DNA of 50,856 nucleotides, taken from Ferruginibacter sp. Lineage in GTDB: Bacteria; Bacteroidota; Bacteroidia; Chitinophagales; Chitinophagaceae. The stretch spans positions 1 to 50,856 of the forward strand of contig JAHBTM010000011.1 of assembly GCA_019638635.1 (NCBI GenBank). The letters are read 5' to 3'. Numbering within the stretch: position 1 is the first letter of the stretch; the number at the start of each line of letters is the position of its first letter. A program made the position numbers and the translations under genes. The notes under the pieces were generated by a model, which was not told where the DNA came from, did not search any database, and worked only from the letters and a program-made list of their open reading frames with translations. Below, in pieces: positions 37,076-46,581 of the stretch.

Positions 37076-38125
37076 TTGTTCCCAATTAAGAATATACGCT
37101 TATTTGTGCTGTGTTTGTGGTGTGCGGGTTTGTCGTGCACACAAAAGCCATCACCCGATAAAGAAATCCAGCGCGCTTTTTATTACTGGAAATCCGTTCT
37201 GCACATTACGCCCGAAGTGTTCGATATGTTGGATTCGATGCGGGTGCAAACTTTGTATGTACGTTATTTTGATGTGGGCTGGGATCCGGCCAGGCAACAA
37301 CCCGTTCCACTGGCACCAATCCGGCCTGGAAAGTATGAGCGACCATTTAAACCGAGCCAATCCATTATTCCCACGGTTTTCATTACCAACGAAACCATGC
37401 TCAGGATAAATGATGCACAAATTCCAACCCTGGCTGCCGATATACTTCAACTGATTGCTTCCACCCATACTATACTTGGAGTCAATCCATCCCCACAGGT
37501 TCAGATGGATTGCGATTGGAATGCCTCTTCAAAAGACCGTTATTTTTCACTGCTCCGGCAACTGCAAGCACTCGATTCCACGCATGTGTATTCAGCCACC
37601 ATTCGGTTACACCAGTTGAAATATGCTCAAACCACCGGTGTGCCGCCAGTGTCACGTGGGTTGCTGATGTGTTACAACATGGGAAATATCAAAGATCCGG
37701 CAACTTCAAACTCTATCCTCGATCCGAAGGAAGTGAAACGGTATACCAACGGGTTTAGTACCTACGCTTTACCGTTAGATGTGGCATTTCCTTTATTTGG
37801 GTGGACAGTCCTCTTCAGGAACCAGCAATATGCAGGACTGATACAGCTAACAGACCGTAAAGCCATAGAAGGTGTTTCATTCAGTTTGGGTAACAACCGC
37901 TTCCGGGTTTTAAAAGATACCACGCTGTTCGGATATACGTTACTGAAAGACGACCTGCTGCGGGTAGAAGATAGTGCGGTGCCAGACATCCTGCATGCAG
38001 CCACACTTTTACGCGATAAATTAACCGGCGATCCATTTACGGTATCCCTCTATCATCTGGATACATTAATTTTAAATAAATACACCACCCATGAATTGGA
38101 AGCTGTTTACAATAGTTTGCGTTAG
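37076..38125 (+). CDS. Predicted lipoprotein, possible TIM-barrel fold, function unknown
   Basis: A 349-residue protein with a lipoprotein signal: basic KNIR, hydrophobic LFVLCLWCAG, and the lipobox GLSC at 18-21. The rest contains alternating strand-helix elements, including VRYFDVGW, IPTVFITNE, VQMDCDW and SRGLLMCYNMGN, compatible with a TIM barrel of the glycoside-hydrolase kind; the Asp-Cys-Asp in VQMDCDW sits where such enzymes often carry acidic residues. This is inference. The start used is TTG at 37076; the frame is open upstream but offers no ATG there. Its end overlaps the next gene by 35 bases, so the two are translationally linked. Confidence 0.7.
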   Translation: MFPIKNIRLFVLCLWCAGLSCTQKPSPDKEIQRAFYYWKSVLHITPEVFDMLDSMRVQTLYVRYFDVGWDPARQQPVPLAPIRPGKYERPFKPSQSIIPTVFITNETMLRINDAQIPTLAADILQLIASTHTILGVNPSPQVQMDCDWNASSKDRYFSLLRQLQALDSTHVYSATIRLHQLKYAQTTGVPPVSRGLLMCYNMGNIKDPATSNSILDPKEVKRYTNGFSTYALPLDVAFPLFGWTVLFRNQQYAGLIQLTDRKAIEGVSFSLGNNRFRVLKDTTLFGYTLLKDDLLRVEDSAVPDILHAATLLRDKLTGDPFTVSLYHLDTLILNKYTTHELEAVYNSLR

Positions 38126-40472
38126 CGTTTCGCTTTCTGCTGTTCCTCAGAATATGATTGGTTGCGGCCCCGATGTAGATCCGTACGATTACTACGCGCA
38201 CTTCTTTAATGCCGATCAGTGGGAGGGAGATAAAACCTACCGTCCGTTTTATTATACTGGGAACGCCTTTTTATATGATGGGTTTGAATCGGATCCTGCC
38301 GAAGAACAGTTGATAGATGAATGGGTAAAGTACACCGGGCCTTCGGTTTCCTCAACAGATGCCGGCAGCTTCATCATGGGTAATTACCTGACTCAAATGA
38401 GCGAGTTGTATCAACAATTAGGAAAAAAGAAACCGATACTGTCCGACACTTCCTTTGCACAAAACAGCATGACGAAGTATTTCATAAAGAGAAAAGACCG
38501 GGAAGGGTTGCAATACCTCATCTATGCCAAAAAAGTTGAACCCTATGTTACGGGCGATGCGTATGATTGGGATGCGATGGACCGGGACAGCTTCCAAATG
38601 GATGCTTTATTTACAATGGGTTTAGGATTATACAAAACAGCTAAAAAAGATTTTTATAAACTCAGGTATGCGTATCAGTTAGTAAGGCTTGCCCATTACA
38701 ATGAACAGTATGCACAGGCAGTGAAACTATACGACAGCCTCGTGGCACCCAATCATTACCCTTCTGTATTGCAACACCTCAGCCTGGCGCAAAAGGGTGG
38801 GGCTTTGTACAAGTTGGGCAGGCGGGAAGAATCAGCATATATTTTTAGTCGTTCGTTTAATGCATCCATGGCCCGCCGGGAATCCAATTACCTGAGTTTC
38901 AGATGGAGTGTGGATCCCACTCAACCGATGGATACCTACCTGGCGTATTGTAAAAATGATGCAGAACGCGCAGATATGATGGCACTGTTTGGATTTGCAA
39001 CCTATGGCCCCGCCAGGCACATCATGGAAGAGATGTACCGAATAACACCGGCCTCACCGGCACTGGAAGTACTGGCAGTGCGTGAAATAAACAAAGCAGA
39101 AGAAACATTTTATTCGCCCTATCTGCATGGTAAGAAAGGGGGGTATAATTTTTATTATTTCTGGGAAGACGATGAATCGGTTAGAACCATGCAGGAAAAA
39201 CAGCAGGATGTTTTTGCACTAGCTGATCTTATGGCTACACTCTCCAGGGATGCACGGGTAAAAAACAAAGGACTGTATGCTACCGGTGCCGCCTACCTGT
39301 ATATGATGGTGCAGGATTTTGCCCGCGCTAACCAAATGATTCAGGAAGGCGAACGTTACCGGATGAGCGCAAAAGTAAAAGATCAATGGACCTTCACCCG
39401 GTTGATGATTGCATTAAATGAGTCTACGGTGATGGATGCAGCAACCGAAGAAAAAATACTACCCTCTTTACAATGGGCACTGCAAAAGGCATTGGATGAA
39501 AAATACAGAAACGGTATTCAGTATGAGCAACCCCAACAATGGATTCAGCTGTACCGAAACCTGATGAACGTAATACTGGCCAAAAAATATAATGCAGAAG
39601 GCAACCGCTTGAAAGAGGCACTGGCAGTGGGTGCAGCGTATTTTATTTATGGAGATGGTGCCGGTATAGGATATGTGCGGAATACACTTACAGCCGGTGA
39701 CGTACATGCAATGTATAATTTGTACACAGAGCAAAACCCTTCGGCTTTTAACCGCTTTATCATTCAAAACAACTCTATCCGCCTTACTGATGTAATTGAT
39801 TTTGCAGGCACCGCTTACCTGCGTGAACATGATTTTAAAAATGCAGTGGCATGGTTGGAGAAGACATCTGAAGGAGCTTACAGAATTGACAAAAATCCGT
39901 TCATTGATTTGCTGTACGACAGAGAAAGCCCCCTGCCTGAAGAACACACCATTACCACTAAACTGGAATTTGCCCGGGAGATGTTGCGCTTGCAACAGTT
40001 GAGCAGTGTGCAATCGAAAGATCAGGCAGCTCACTTATATAAACTGGGACTGGGTTTATATAATATGTCGTATTACGGCTACGCATGGGAGTTAGTGGAG
40101 TATTTCCGCTCGGGAACGGATGGGTATTTCATTCCTGAAGATGCCGATTATTTCAAAAGAGAGTATTATGGGGTATTTGCAGCGCATGAAACGTTTAAAA
40201 ATGCCATGGAGGCTACGAAAGATAAAGAGATGAAAGCGCGTTGCCTGTTTATGATGGCCAAGTGTGCGCAGAAGCAGGTACAGCAACCTCAATACCACTG
40301 GAGAAACGTGTATGAGCATTACAGCAATGCCTACAAGCTATACGATATTGATTTTAAAATGAATCAACATTTTCCCGAGTTAATTTCGAAGTATGGGAAA
40401 ACACGTTTCTATCAGGAGGCGTATAACAGTTGCAGTTACCTGCGCGATTTTGTTCAACGGCAATCACGTTAA
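38091..40472 (+). CDS. Large predicted exported helical-repeat protein, function unknown
   Basis: The 793-residue protein starts with a hydrophobic signal (MNWKLFTIVCVSVSLSAVP) followed soon by a cysteine in MIGCGPDVDPYDYYAHFF; a lipoprotein or periplasmic location is likely. The rest is mostly helical with short repeated helix pairs such as LYKLGRREESAYIFSRSF and AQAVKLYDSLV, resembling TPR-like repeats, which usually bind other proteins. No catalytic motif was seen. It overlaps the upstream lipoprotein gene, which suggests a joint envelope function. I do not recognise a named family. Confidence 0.75.
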   Translation: MNWKLFTIVCVSVSLSAVPQNMIGCGPDVDPYDYYAHFFNADQWEGDKTYRPFYYTGNAFLYDGFESDPAEEQLIDEWVKYTGPSVSSTDAGSFIMGNYLTQMSELYQQLGKKKPILSDTSFAQNSMTKYFIKRKDREGLQYLIYAKKVEPYVTGDAYDWDAMDRDSFQMDALFTMGLGLYKTAKKDFYKLRYAYQLVRLAHYNEQYAQAVKLYDSLVAPNHYPSVLQHLSLAQKGGALYKLGRREESAYIFSRSFNASMARRESNYLSFRWSVDPTQPMDTYLAYCKNDAERADMMALFGFATYGPARHIMEEMYRITPASPALEVLAVREINKAEETFYSPYLHGKKGGYNFYYFWEDDESVRTMQEKQQDVFALADLMATLSRDARVKNKGLYATGAAYLYMMVQDFARANQMIQEGERYRMSAKVKDQWTFTRLMIALNESTVMDAATEEKILPSLQWALQKALDEKYRNGIQYEQPQQWIQLYRNLMNVILAKKYNAEGNRLKEALAVGAAYFIYGDGAGIGYVRNTLTAGDVHAMYNLYTEQNPSAFNRFIIQNNSIRLTDVIDFAGTAYLREHDFKNAVAWLEKTSEGAYRIDKNPFIDLLYDRESPLPEEHTITTKLEFAREMLRLQQLSSVQSKDQAAHLYKLGLGLYNMSYYGYAWELVEYFRSGTDGYFIPEDADYFKREYYGVFAAHETFKNAMEATKDKEMKARCLFMMAKCAQKQVQQPQYHWRNVYEHYSNAYKLYDIDFKMNQHFPELISKYGKTRFYQEAYNSCSYLRDFVQRQSR

Positions 40473-40487
40473 AAGCACAGAGGCACA

Positions 40488-40519
40488 TAAAAAAAGAGCC
40501 AGATCTTTCGAAATGGCTC
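40488..40519 (-). terminator. Rho-independent terminator after nrdJ
   Basis: On the minus strand GAGCCA and TGGCTC flank a 12-base loop and are followed by at least seven T. It lies about 25 bases after the nrdJ stop. Confidence 0.75.
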
Positions 40520-40545
40520 CTTTAAGCGGTTAGTTCTCGTCTTTA

Positions 40546-43500
40546 CTAACTACATCCAAGACTATTACCACAATTCAGGCATTTGTAGCATGTGCCGCTG
40601 CGCACGGTGATGTGTCCGCAAACGTTACAAGCCGGCGCATCTCCCTGCATCGATTTGTTGGCAGCACTTACCGCATCCATTCCCATTTTGGGAGCGGTGC
40701 TTTTTACGGAAGTGGTGGTGCTTACCAAACGCACGGTACTCATTTCGGGCAGTTGTTCACCAATGGTGGGTGGTGTTACGTTATCCCATTCTTTGGTGCC
40801 GGTATTTTCAAGTTCAGGCTTTTCCAGTACATGAACTAAATCAGTACGTCCAAGGTATTCATACGCCAGACAACGGAACATGAAATCTATAATTGACGTA
40901 GATGATTTGATGTTCGGGTGATCAACCATGCCACTAGGTTCAAAGCGGGTGAATACAAATTTCTCAACATATTCTTCCAGCGGAACGCCATATTGCAATC
41001 CAATGGACACAGCGATGGCAAAGCAGTTCAACATGCTGCGCATGGTGGCTCCTTCCTTCGACATATCAATGAAAATTTCACCTAATGTACCATCATTGTA
41101 CTCGCCTGTACGCAGGAACAGTGCCTGTCCGTTGATTTTTGCTTTTTGAGTAAAGCCTTTACGCTTTGCCGGTAGGGAACGTCTTTCAACAATCATGGCC
41201 AGTTGGCGCTTCAGGGAAGTATCAGCACTTTTCTGCACACGGTTATTGATTTCTTCCAGCAACTCTTCCACCGTTAGTTTATCCATTTCAATGAATGAAG
41301 GGGATGATTGCGTAACTACATTTTCTGCTTCGGCTTCTTTATCAGATTCTTTTTTCTTTTTGTCGGATTTATTGCTGAGCGGCTGACTGAGTTTTGAACC
41401 ATCACGGTAAAGCGCACACGCTTTTAATCCGAGTTCCCAGCTTAAACGATATGAATCAGCAATATCTGCTTCAGTAGCCTCGTTGGGCAGGTTGATGGTT
41501 TTACTGATAGCCCCACTCAGGAAAGGTTGTGCTGCAGCCATCATACGGATGTGGCCATGGGCGTGTATGTAACGCTCACCAATGGTACCGCATTTGTTGG
41601 CGCAATCAAATACCGGCAGGTGCTCCGGTTTCAGGTGGGGTGCCCCTTCAACAGTCATCGTACCGCAGGTGTACACATTGGCTTCTTCAATTTGCGCATC
41701 CGTGAAACCTAAAGCTTCCAGCATGCTCCAGCCAAAATCATTGTATTGTGCAGGTGCAAATCCTAAGCGTTGCAGGCAAGCCTCACCCAAGGTATATACA
41801 TTAAATATGAAGCCCAGTTCAAAGGCACTGCCCAAAGCCGCATTGAGTTTTTGCAGGTCATCGGTGGTAAATCCTTTTTGTAACAATGTTTCTTCATTGA
41901 TGTAGGGTGCGCCTTTCAGTGTAGCGTGTCCTTTAGCATAATGAACAATATCTGTAATTTCCTGTTCGGAGTATTTCAGATTCCTCAATGCCTGAGGAAC
42001 GCTTTGGTTGATGATTTTGAAGTATCCGCCACCGCTCAGTTTTTTAAACTTCACCAGTGCAAAATCGGGTTCCACACCGGTAGTATCGCAATCCATCACC
42101 AAGCCAATGGTTCCGGTAGGTGCAATCACAGTGGTTTGTGCATTTCTGTATCCGAATTTTTCGCCCAGGCGTACGGCATCATCCCATGCTTTGGTAGCTG
42201 ATTTCAGCAAATAATCCGGACAGTATTTTGCGTGTATGCCCTGCGGTTTAATCTCCAATCCATCGTACGCATCCATTGCATCGTATGCAGCAGCACGGTG
42301 GTTGCGCATTACACGCAGCATATGCTTTTTATTGGCTTTGTACTCGCGGAAGGGCCCAAGGAAGGCAGCCATTTCAGCAGATGTTTTATATGCCGTTCCC
42401 GTCATAATTGCGGTGATACCTCCGGCAATGCCACGGGCTTCTTCACTATCGTATGGAATACCACTTACCATCAACAGGCTACCCAGATTGGCATATCCCA
42501 AACCAAGGGTGCGGTAATCAAAACTCAGTTGTGCCACTTCTTTTGAAGGGAACTGTGCCATCAATACAGATATTTCCAGCACTACAGTCCATAAACGGCA
42601 AGTGTGTTCAAATCCGGCTACATCAAACTGGTTGGTATCTTCATTAAAGAAACGGCGCAGGTTTACACTGGCCAGGTTGCATGCGGTGTTGTCAAGGAAC
42701 ATATACTCGCTGCATGGGTTAGACGCGCGGATGGGGCCTCCTTCCGGACAGGTATGCCATTCGTTGATGGTCGTATCGTATTGTGTACCCGGATCAGCAC
42801 AACGCCAGGCGGCATAGTTGATTTGGTTCCACAGGTCGCGGGCCTTCACGGTTTTCATGGTTTGTCCGGTGCTGCGCGCCTTCAGTTCCCACTCTCCATC
42901 GGCATCCAGTAACTTGAAAAAACTGTTGGGAATTCGTACAGAATTATTACTGTTTTGTCCGCTCACCGTACGGTATGCTTCGCCTTCATAATCGCTGGGA
43001 TAACCGGCATCTATAAGGGCGGCTACTTTTTTCTCTTCGTTTACTTTCCAGTTTACAAATTCTAATATTTCGGGGTGGTCCAAATCGAGGCACACCATTT
43101 TGGCAGCCCTGCGGGTAGTTCCTCCGCTCTTTATAGCACCGGCCGCACGGTCGCCAATTTTCAAAAAGCTCATCAGTCCGCTCGAAGTTCCACCACCGCT
43201 GAGCTTTTCGCCTTCACCACGAATGCTGCTGAAGTTGGTACCTACACCACTGCCATATTTGAAGATACGGGCCTCACGTACCCAGAGGTCCATGATACCA
43301 CCTTCATTGACTAGATCATCTTCCACACTTAATATAAAGCAGGCATGAGGTTGAGGGCGCTCATACGCCGACGTAGATTTTTTCAGTTTACCATCGGCCT
43401 GATCAACGAAATAATGGCCCTGAGGTTTTCCGGTGATGCCATACACTTCATGCAAACCGGTGTTGAACCATTGCGGACTGTTCGGTACACATGCCTGATT

Positions 43501-43884
43501 GAGGATGGAGTACACCAGTTCGTCGTAGAATATCTGAGCATCAGTTTCGGAAGCAAAATAGTTGTTGCGTTCACCCCATACCCTCCAACAATGCGCCATA
43601 CGATGGGCAACCTGTTTTACGGAAGTTTCTCTTCCGGTGGTTCCGTCAGGCTGAGGTACACCGGCCTTACGGAAATACTTTTGCGCGAGGATATCTGTAG
43701 CAATCTGGCTCCATGCTTTAGGAACCTCTACATTATCCATTTGAAATACCACCTCACCGGATGGATTCTTGATTACGGAAGTCCGGTAGTCGTATTCAAA
43801 CATTTCATACGGACTCACCCCGTCGCGGGTGAATTGGCGGCTAAACTGTAGGGCGTTTGCCGTTGTGGGTGTTTTAATGGGCAT
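40546..43884 (-). CDS. nrdJ: Adenosylcobalamin-dependent ribonucleotide reductase (class II)
   Basis: The 1112-residue enzyme reduces ribonucleotides to deoxyribonucleotides using a B12 radical. The catalytic barrel shows NPCSEYMFLDNTACNLASVNL (about 390-410), GVGTNFSSIRGEGE, and APTGTIGLVMDCDTTGVEPD. The C-terminal 30 residues hold a zinc-ribbon-like cysteine set, CNVCGHITVRSGTCYKCLNCG, which includes the reducible thiols used to regenerate the active site. Length matches the long vitamin B12-dependent type. The upstream region has DnaA-box-like sites. No cobalamin riboswitch or NrdR box was recognised there. Confidence 0.95.
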   Translation of the reverse strand: MPIKTPTTANALQFSRQFTRDGVSPYEMFEYDYRTSVIKNPSGEVVFQMDNVEVPKAWSQIATDILAQKYFRKAGVPQPDGTTGRETSVKQVAHRMAHCWRVWGERNNYFASETDAQIFYDELVYSILNQACVPNSPQWFNTGLHEVYGITGKPQGHYFVDQADGKLKKSTSAYERPQPHACFILSVEDDLVNEGGIMDLWVREARIFKYGSGVGTNFSSIRGEGEKLSGGGTSSGLMSFLKIGDRAAGAIKSGGTTRRAAKMVCLDLDHPEILEFVNWKVNEEKKVAALIDAGYPSDYEGEAYRTVSGQNSNNSVRIPNSFFKLLDADGEWELKARSTGQTMKTVKARDLWNQINYAAWRCADPGTQYDTTINEWHTCPEGGPIRASNPCSEYMFLDNTACNLASVNLRRFFNEDTNQFDVAGFEHTCRLWTVVLEISVLMAQFPSKEVAQLSFDYRTLGLGYANLGSLLMVSGIPYDSEEARGIAGGITAIMTGTAYKTSAEMAAFLGPFREYKANKKHMLRVMRNHRAAAYDAMDAYDGLEIKPQGIHAKYCPDYLLKSATKAWDDAVRLGEKFGYRNAQTTVIAPTGTIGLVMDCDTTGVEPDFALVKFKKLSGGGYFKIINQSVPQALRNLKYSEQEITDIVHYAKGHATLKGAPYINEETLLQKGFTTDDLQKLNAALGSAFELGFIFNVYTLGEACLQRLGFAPAQYNDFGWSMLEALGFTDAQIEEANVYTCGTMTVEGAPHLKPEHLPVFDCANKCGTIGERYIHAHGHIRMMAAAQPFLSGAISKTINLPNEATEADIADSYRLSWELGLKACALYRDGSKLSQPLSNKSDKKKKESDKEAEAENVVTQSSPSFIEMDKLTVEELLEEINNRVQKSADTSLKRQLAMIVERRSLPAKRKGFTQKAKINGQALFLRTGEYNDGTLGEIFIDMSKEGATMRSMLNCFAIAVSIGLQYGVPLEEYVEKFVFTRFEPSGMVDHPNIKSSTSIIDFMFRCLAYEYLGRTDLVHVLEKPELENTGTKEWDNVTPPTIGEQLPEMSTVRLVSTTTSVKSTAPKMGMDAVSAANKSMQGDAPACNVCGHITVRSGTCYKCLNCGNSLGCS

Positions 43885-43982
43885 ATAAATTAATTAGTCA
43901 GTTAGGTAAATAAATATCTCATGTGAGGAGAACGAAAATATCTTTTCAAAACCAACTCTCACAGTCTATTCTATCAACAGCT

Positions 43983-44058
43983 TGTGGAAAAGTAAAATCT
44001 ATTTTTTAGGAGTACACGGTGATATTGAATTGCGTGCGTTGTCCACGAATGTGGATAG
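43983..44058. promoter_or_regulatory. Cluster of DnaA-box-like sites upstream of nrdJ
   Basis: TGTGGAAAA (43983-43991) and TGTGGATAG (44050-44058) each differ at one position from the reverse DnaA box TGTGGATAA. TTGTCCACG (44039-44047) differs at two positions from TTATCCACA and forms a TCCAC-GAAT-GTGGA inverted repeat with the last site. An A/T run follows at about 44059-44083. The region lies between nrdJ and dtd. Origin function is not claimed. Confidence 0.4.
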
Positions 44059-44142
44059 ATAAAAAATTTTTTTTTTGAAAATTCAGTCCAAACCTCCTAC
44101 CCAAATTTAATCAAAAAAAAGAGGGTTTTAAAGCCTGCCGGT

Positions 44143-44150
44143 TAACTTTG
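44143..44150 (+). promoter_or_regulatory. -7 promoter box for dtd
   Basis: TAACTTTG matches TAnnTTTG and ends eight bases before the dtd ATG. Confidence 0.48.
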
Positions 44151-44158
44151 CTTCATAT

Positions 44159-44611
44159 ATGAGAACAATCATACAACGGGTAACAGAAGCATCCGTTCAT
44201 ATCGGCGGAAAACCGCATGCTGCCATAGGTTTAGGCTTATTGGTGCTTGCAGGTTTTGAAGCGGCCGACCACTCCGAAGAGGTGAACTGGATGGCACATA
44301 AAGTGTTGAATCTGCGCCTGTTCAATGATGAGCAAGGCGTACCCAATTATAGTGTGGTGGATCAACAGGGATCTATCCTCGTGGTGAGTCAGTTTACACT
44401 ACACGCGCTTACTAAAAAAGGAAACCGCCCCAGCTATATCAAAGCGGCCCGTCCGGAAACGGCTATACCTTTATATAACGAATTTGTAGATGTATTGAAA
44501 CAACAACCGGGCATTACAATAGCCACCGGAGTTTTTGGAGCCGATATGCAGGTGCATCTTGTAAACGATGGACCGGTAACCATTTTTGTTGACAGTTTAA
44601 ACCGAATGTAA
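44159..44611 (+). CDS. dtd: D-aminoacyl-tRNA deacylase
   Basis: The 150-residue protein removes D-amino acids wrongly attached to tRNA. The two family motifs are visible: SQFTL at 77-81 and NDGPVT at 136-141 (consensus NxGPVT). The start MRTIIQRVTEASV is typical. One base separates its stop from the MazG-like gene, so the two are in one operon and together look like a small quality-control unit for tRNA and nucleotides. Confidence 0.95.
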   Translation: MRTIIQRVTEASVHIGGKPHAAIGLGLLVLAGFEAADHSEEVNWMAHKVLNLRLFNDEQGVPNYSVVDQQGSILVVSQFTLHALTKKGNRPSYIKAARPETAIPLYNEFVDVLKQQPGITIATGVFGADMQVHLVNDGPVTIFVDSLNRM

Positions 44612-44612
44612 A

Positions 44613-44933
44613 ATGACTATTCAGGAAGCACAACAATCCGTAGATACATGGATAAAAACGTATGGTGTCAGATATTTTGATCCACTCACAAACTTGGGCA
44701 TTTTAATGGAAGAAGTGGGAGAGTTGTCGCGCATCATGGTACGTACTTACGGAGAGCAATCTTCCAAGAAAACAGATGAGGGTGTATTGGAGGATGAAAT
44801 GGCGGATGTATTATGGGTATTGCTCTGTCTGGCCAATCAAACAGGGGTTGATTTAACCCGGGCACTTCATCAAAATATGGAGAAGAAAACGCAAAGAGAT
44901 AGCCGCAGGCATTTCGACAATGAAAAATTATAA
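44613..44933 (+). CDS. MazG-like nucleotide pyrophosphohydrolase
   Basis: The 106-residue all-helical protein shows the metal-binding pattern of the MazG/dUTPase superfamily: EEVGELSR (residues 33-40, ExxE-type) and EDEMADVLWVLLCLAN (about 60-75, ExxD-type). Such enzymes split nucleoside triphosphates into monophosphate and pyrophosphate. The substrate is unknown. It follows dtd by one base and is translated from the same message. Confidence 0.87.
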   Translation: MTIQEAQQSVDTWIKTYGVRYFDPLTNLGILMEEVGELSRIMVRTYGEQSSKKTDEGVLEDEMADVLWVLLCLANQTGVDLTRALHQNMEKKTQRDSRRHFDNEKL

Positions 44934-45191
44934 AATGGTTTTTAGAAACAATACAGGAGGTTAACGTTAAAAAATAATCGGTCGTGCCAAACCATCTAAT
45001 GAAAGTTTGATTGAGTCTATCCTGATGCATTCAATCTGTAGTGGGAAGATGCGATTTGCCCGTTCATAATGCATTCATCCGGTATTGCAATGCACCACAT
45101 CTGCATACGTATATCCATATATACATTTTGATTTGATAACGAGCACGAAAAGCGCTTTAATTGGAATATACGTGAAAAAGATTGTTTCAGA

Positions 45192-45199
45192 TACCTTTG
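45192..45199 (+). promoter_or_regulatory. -7 promoter box for the PhoD-like gene
   Basis: TACCTTTG matches TAnnTTTG, 23 bases before the ATG at 45223. This supports that start over the in-frame ATG at 45085, which lies upstream of the box. Confidence 0.42.
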
Positions 45200-45222
45200 C
45201 GGTTCATATCAAAAATATTAGT

Positions 45223-46581
45223 ATGAAATTTTTGGGTTGGATAATAGGCATGTTTTGTGTGTGGCATGCCGGTGCTCAATCAGCAGGCCCGTTGGTGAGT
45301 GGCCCCTGGGCAGGCAATGTAACTTCTCGCACGGCGATGATTTGGCTGGAGGTGAATCAACAAACAGAAAAAGTGAGCGTGCGCTACAAGAAGCAATACC
45401 ATCCGGCTGATTCATTTAAAACTGTTGAATATCGCGGTGCATTACAGAATGCGTTTAATCCGGTAAAACTGGAGATGAACGGTCTGGATTTCAATACCAC
45501 GTATCAGTATGAATTAGTTATTGATGGAATAACCCTGAACGATGCCGGTTATACCTTTACTACACTGGATTTGTGGAAGTATCGTAAACCAGCGCCAGAT
45601 TTCACCTTTCTTACCGGAAGTTGTGCGTACTTCAATGAACCGGTATACGACCGACCCGGTAGGCCATATGGCAGTGATTCCACCATTTTTAAAACCATGT
45701 CAGAAATACCGGCGGCTTTTAACTTGTGGCTGGGCGATAGCTGGTACACCCGCGAAGTAGATTTTTCTTCGCCCTGGGGAATGAATTACCGGGTAGCACT
45801 CGATCGCAGCCGACCGATACTTCAACCGTTATTAAAGGCCATGCCACAGTATTTTATTTGGGATGACCATGATTACGGTCCGAATGATGCAGGTAAAAGT
45901 TTCATTCATAAACAGGAAAGCCGCGATATATTCAAAAACTATACACTCAACCCATCTTATGGAAGTGATGGCAAGGGCATCTATACACAAATCAGTTATT
46001 CAGATGTAGATATATTCATGACCGATAACCGCTATTTCAGAAGTGATGGGCGATATCCCGACAGCATCCATGGAAAGCCCAATCCGGATAAAACGTATTT
46101 CGGTAAAGAGCAGATGGAATGGTTAAAAAATGCTTTGCTGCACAGCCGGGCTACCTTTAAAATCATCGCATCGGGCAGCCAGATGTTAAACTTCGCTACG
46201 AGTTACGATTGCATGTGCCATTATTCATACGAGTTTTATGAATTGATACAATTTATCCGGAATGCTAAAGTAGAAGGCGTACTCTTTTTAACCGGCGATC
46301 GCCACCACAGCGAGGTAATTCAGTTCAACCATGAAGGCCTCTATACATTGTATGATATTACCGTATCACCCCTCACCGCCGGAGTAGGCAGGGTGCGTGG
46401 CAATGAATTAAATAATCCGCAACGTGTGGAAGGCAAGTTGGTAGAAGCCCATAATTTTGGTAAAATCACTATTACCGGAAAAAAAGATGAAAGGGAGCTA
46501 CGCATAGATTTTATGGGAACATACGGTGCTAAACTGGGAAGCTTCAGTGTGTCTGAAAAACAATTAAAATTCAATCGATGA
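45223..46581 (+). CDS. PhoD-like metallophosphatase, secreted
   Basis: From the ATG at 45223 the protein is about 452 residues with a signal peptide (MKFLGWIIGMFCVWHAGAQ). An N-terminal fibronectin-like domain (VTSRTAMIWLEV) is followed by a metallophosphoesterase domain: TGSCAYF, LWLGDSWYTREVDF, FIWDDHDYGPND and LTGDRHHSEV carry the likely metal-binding Asp and His residues. The family covers alkaline phosphatase D and phospholipase D-like phosphodiesterases of the cell envelope. It overlaps the next gene by four bases. Upstream sequence in the same frame from 45085 lacks a signal peptide and looks non-coding. Confidence 0.86.
   Translation: MKFLGWIIGMFCVWHAGAQSAGPLVSGPWAGNVTSRTAMIWLEVNQQTEKVSVRYKKQYHPADSFKTVEYRGALQNAFNPVKLEMNGLDFNTTYQYELVIDGITLNDAGYTFTTLDLWKYRKPAPDFTFLTGSCAYFNEPVYDRPGRPYGSDSTIFKTMSEIPAAFNLWLGDSWYTREVDFSSPWGMNYRVALDRSRPILQPLLKAMPQYFIWDDHDYGPNDAGKSFIHKQESRDIFKNYTLNPSYGSDGKGIYTQISYSDVDIFMTDNRYFRSDGRYPDSIHGKPNPDKTYFGKEQMEWLKNALLHSRATFKIIASGSQMLNFATSYDCMCHYSYEFYELIQFIRNAKVEGVLFLTGDRHHSEVIQFNHEGLYTLYDITVSPLTAGVGRVRGNELNNPQRVEGKLVEAHNFGKITITGKKDERELRIDFMGTYGAKLGSFSVSEKQLKFNR

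Noticed and set aside
43983-44083. The DnaA-box-like cluster as a replication origin
   Set aside because: Only three imperfect sites are present and dnaA is not in the window; a regulatory role is a more modest reading.
43885-44158. A cobalamin riboswitch or NrdR box upstream of nrdJ
   Set aside because: Neither the conserved B12-box sequence nor an NrdR-type palindrome was found by eye in this stretch.
45085-45222. An upstream ATG that would lengthen the PhoD-like protein by 46 residues
   Set aside because: The added residues lack a signal peptide and precede the likely promoter box; the ATG at 45223 begins a proper signal peptide.
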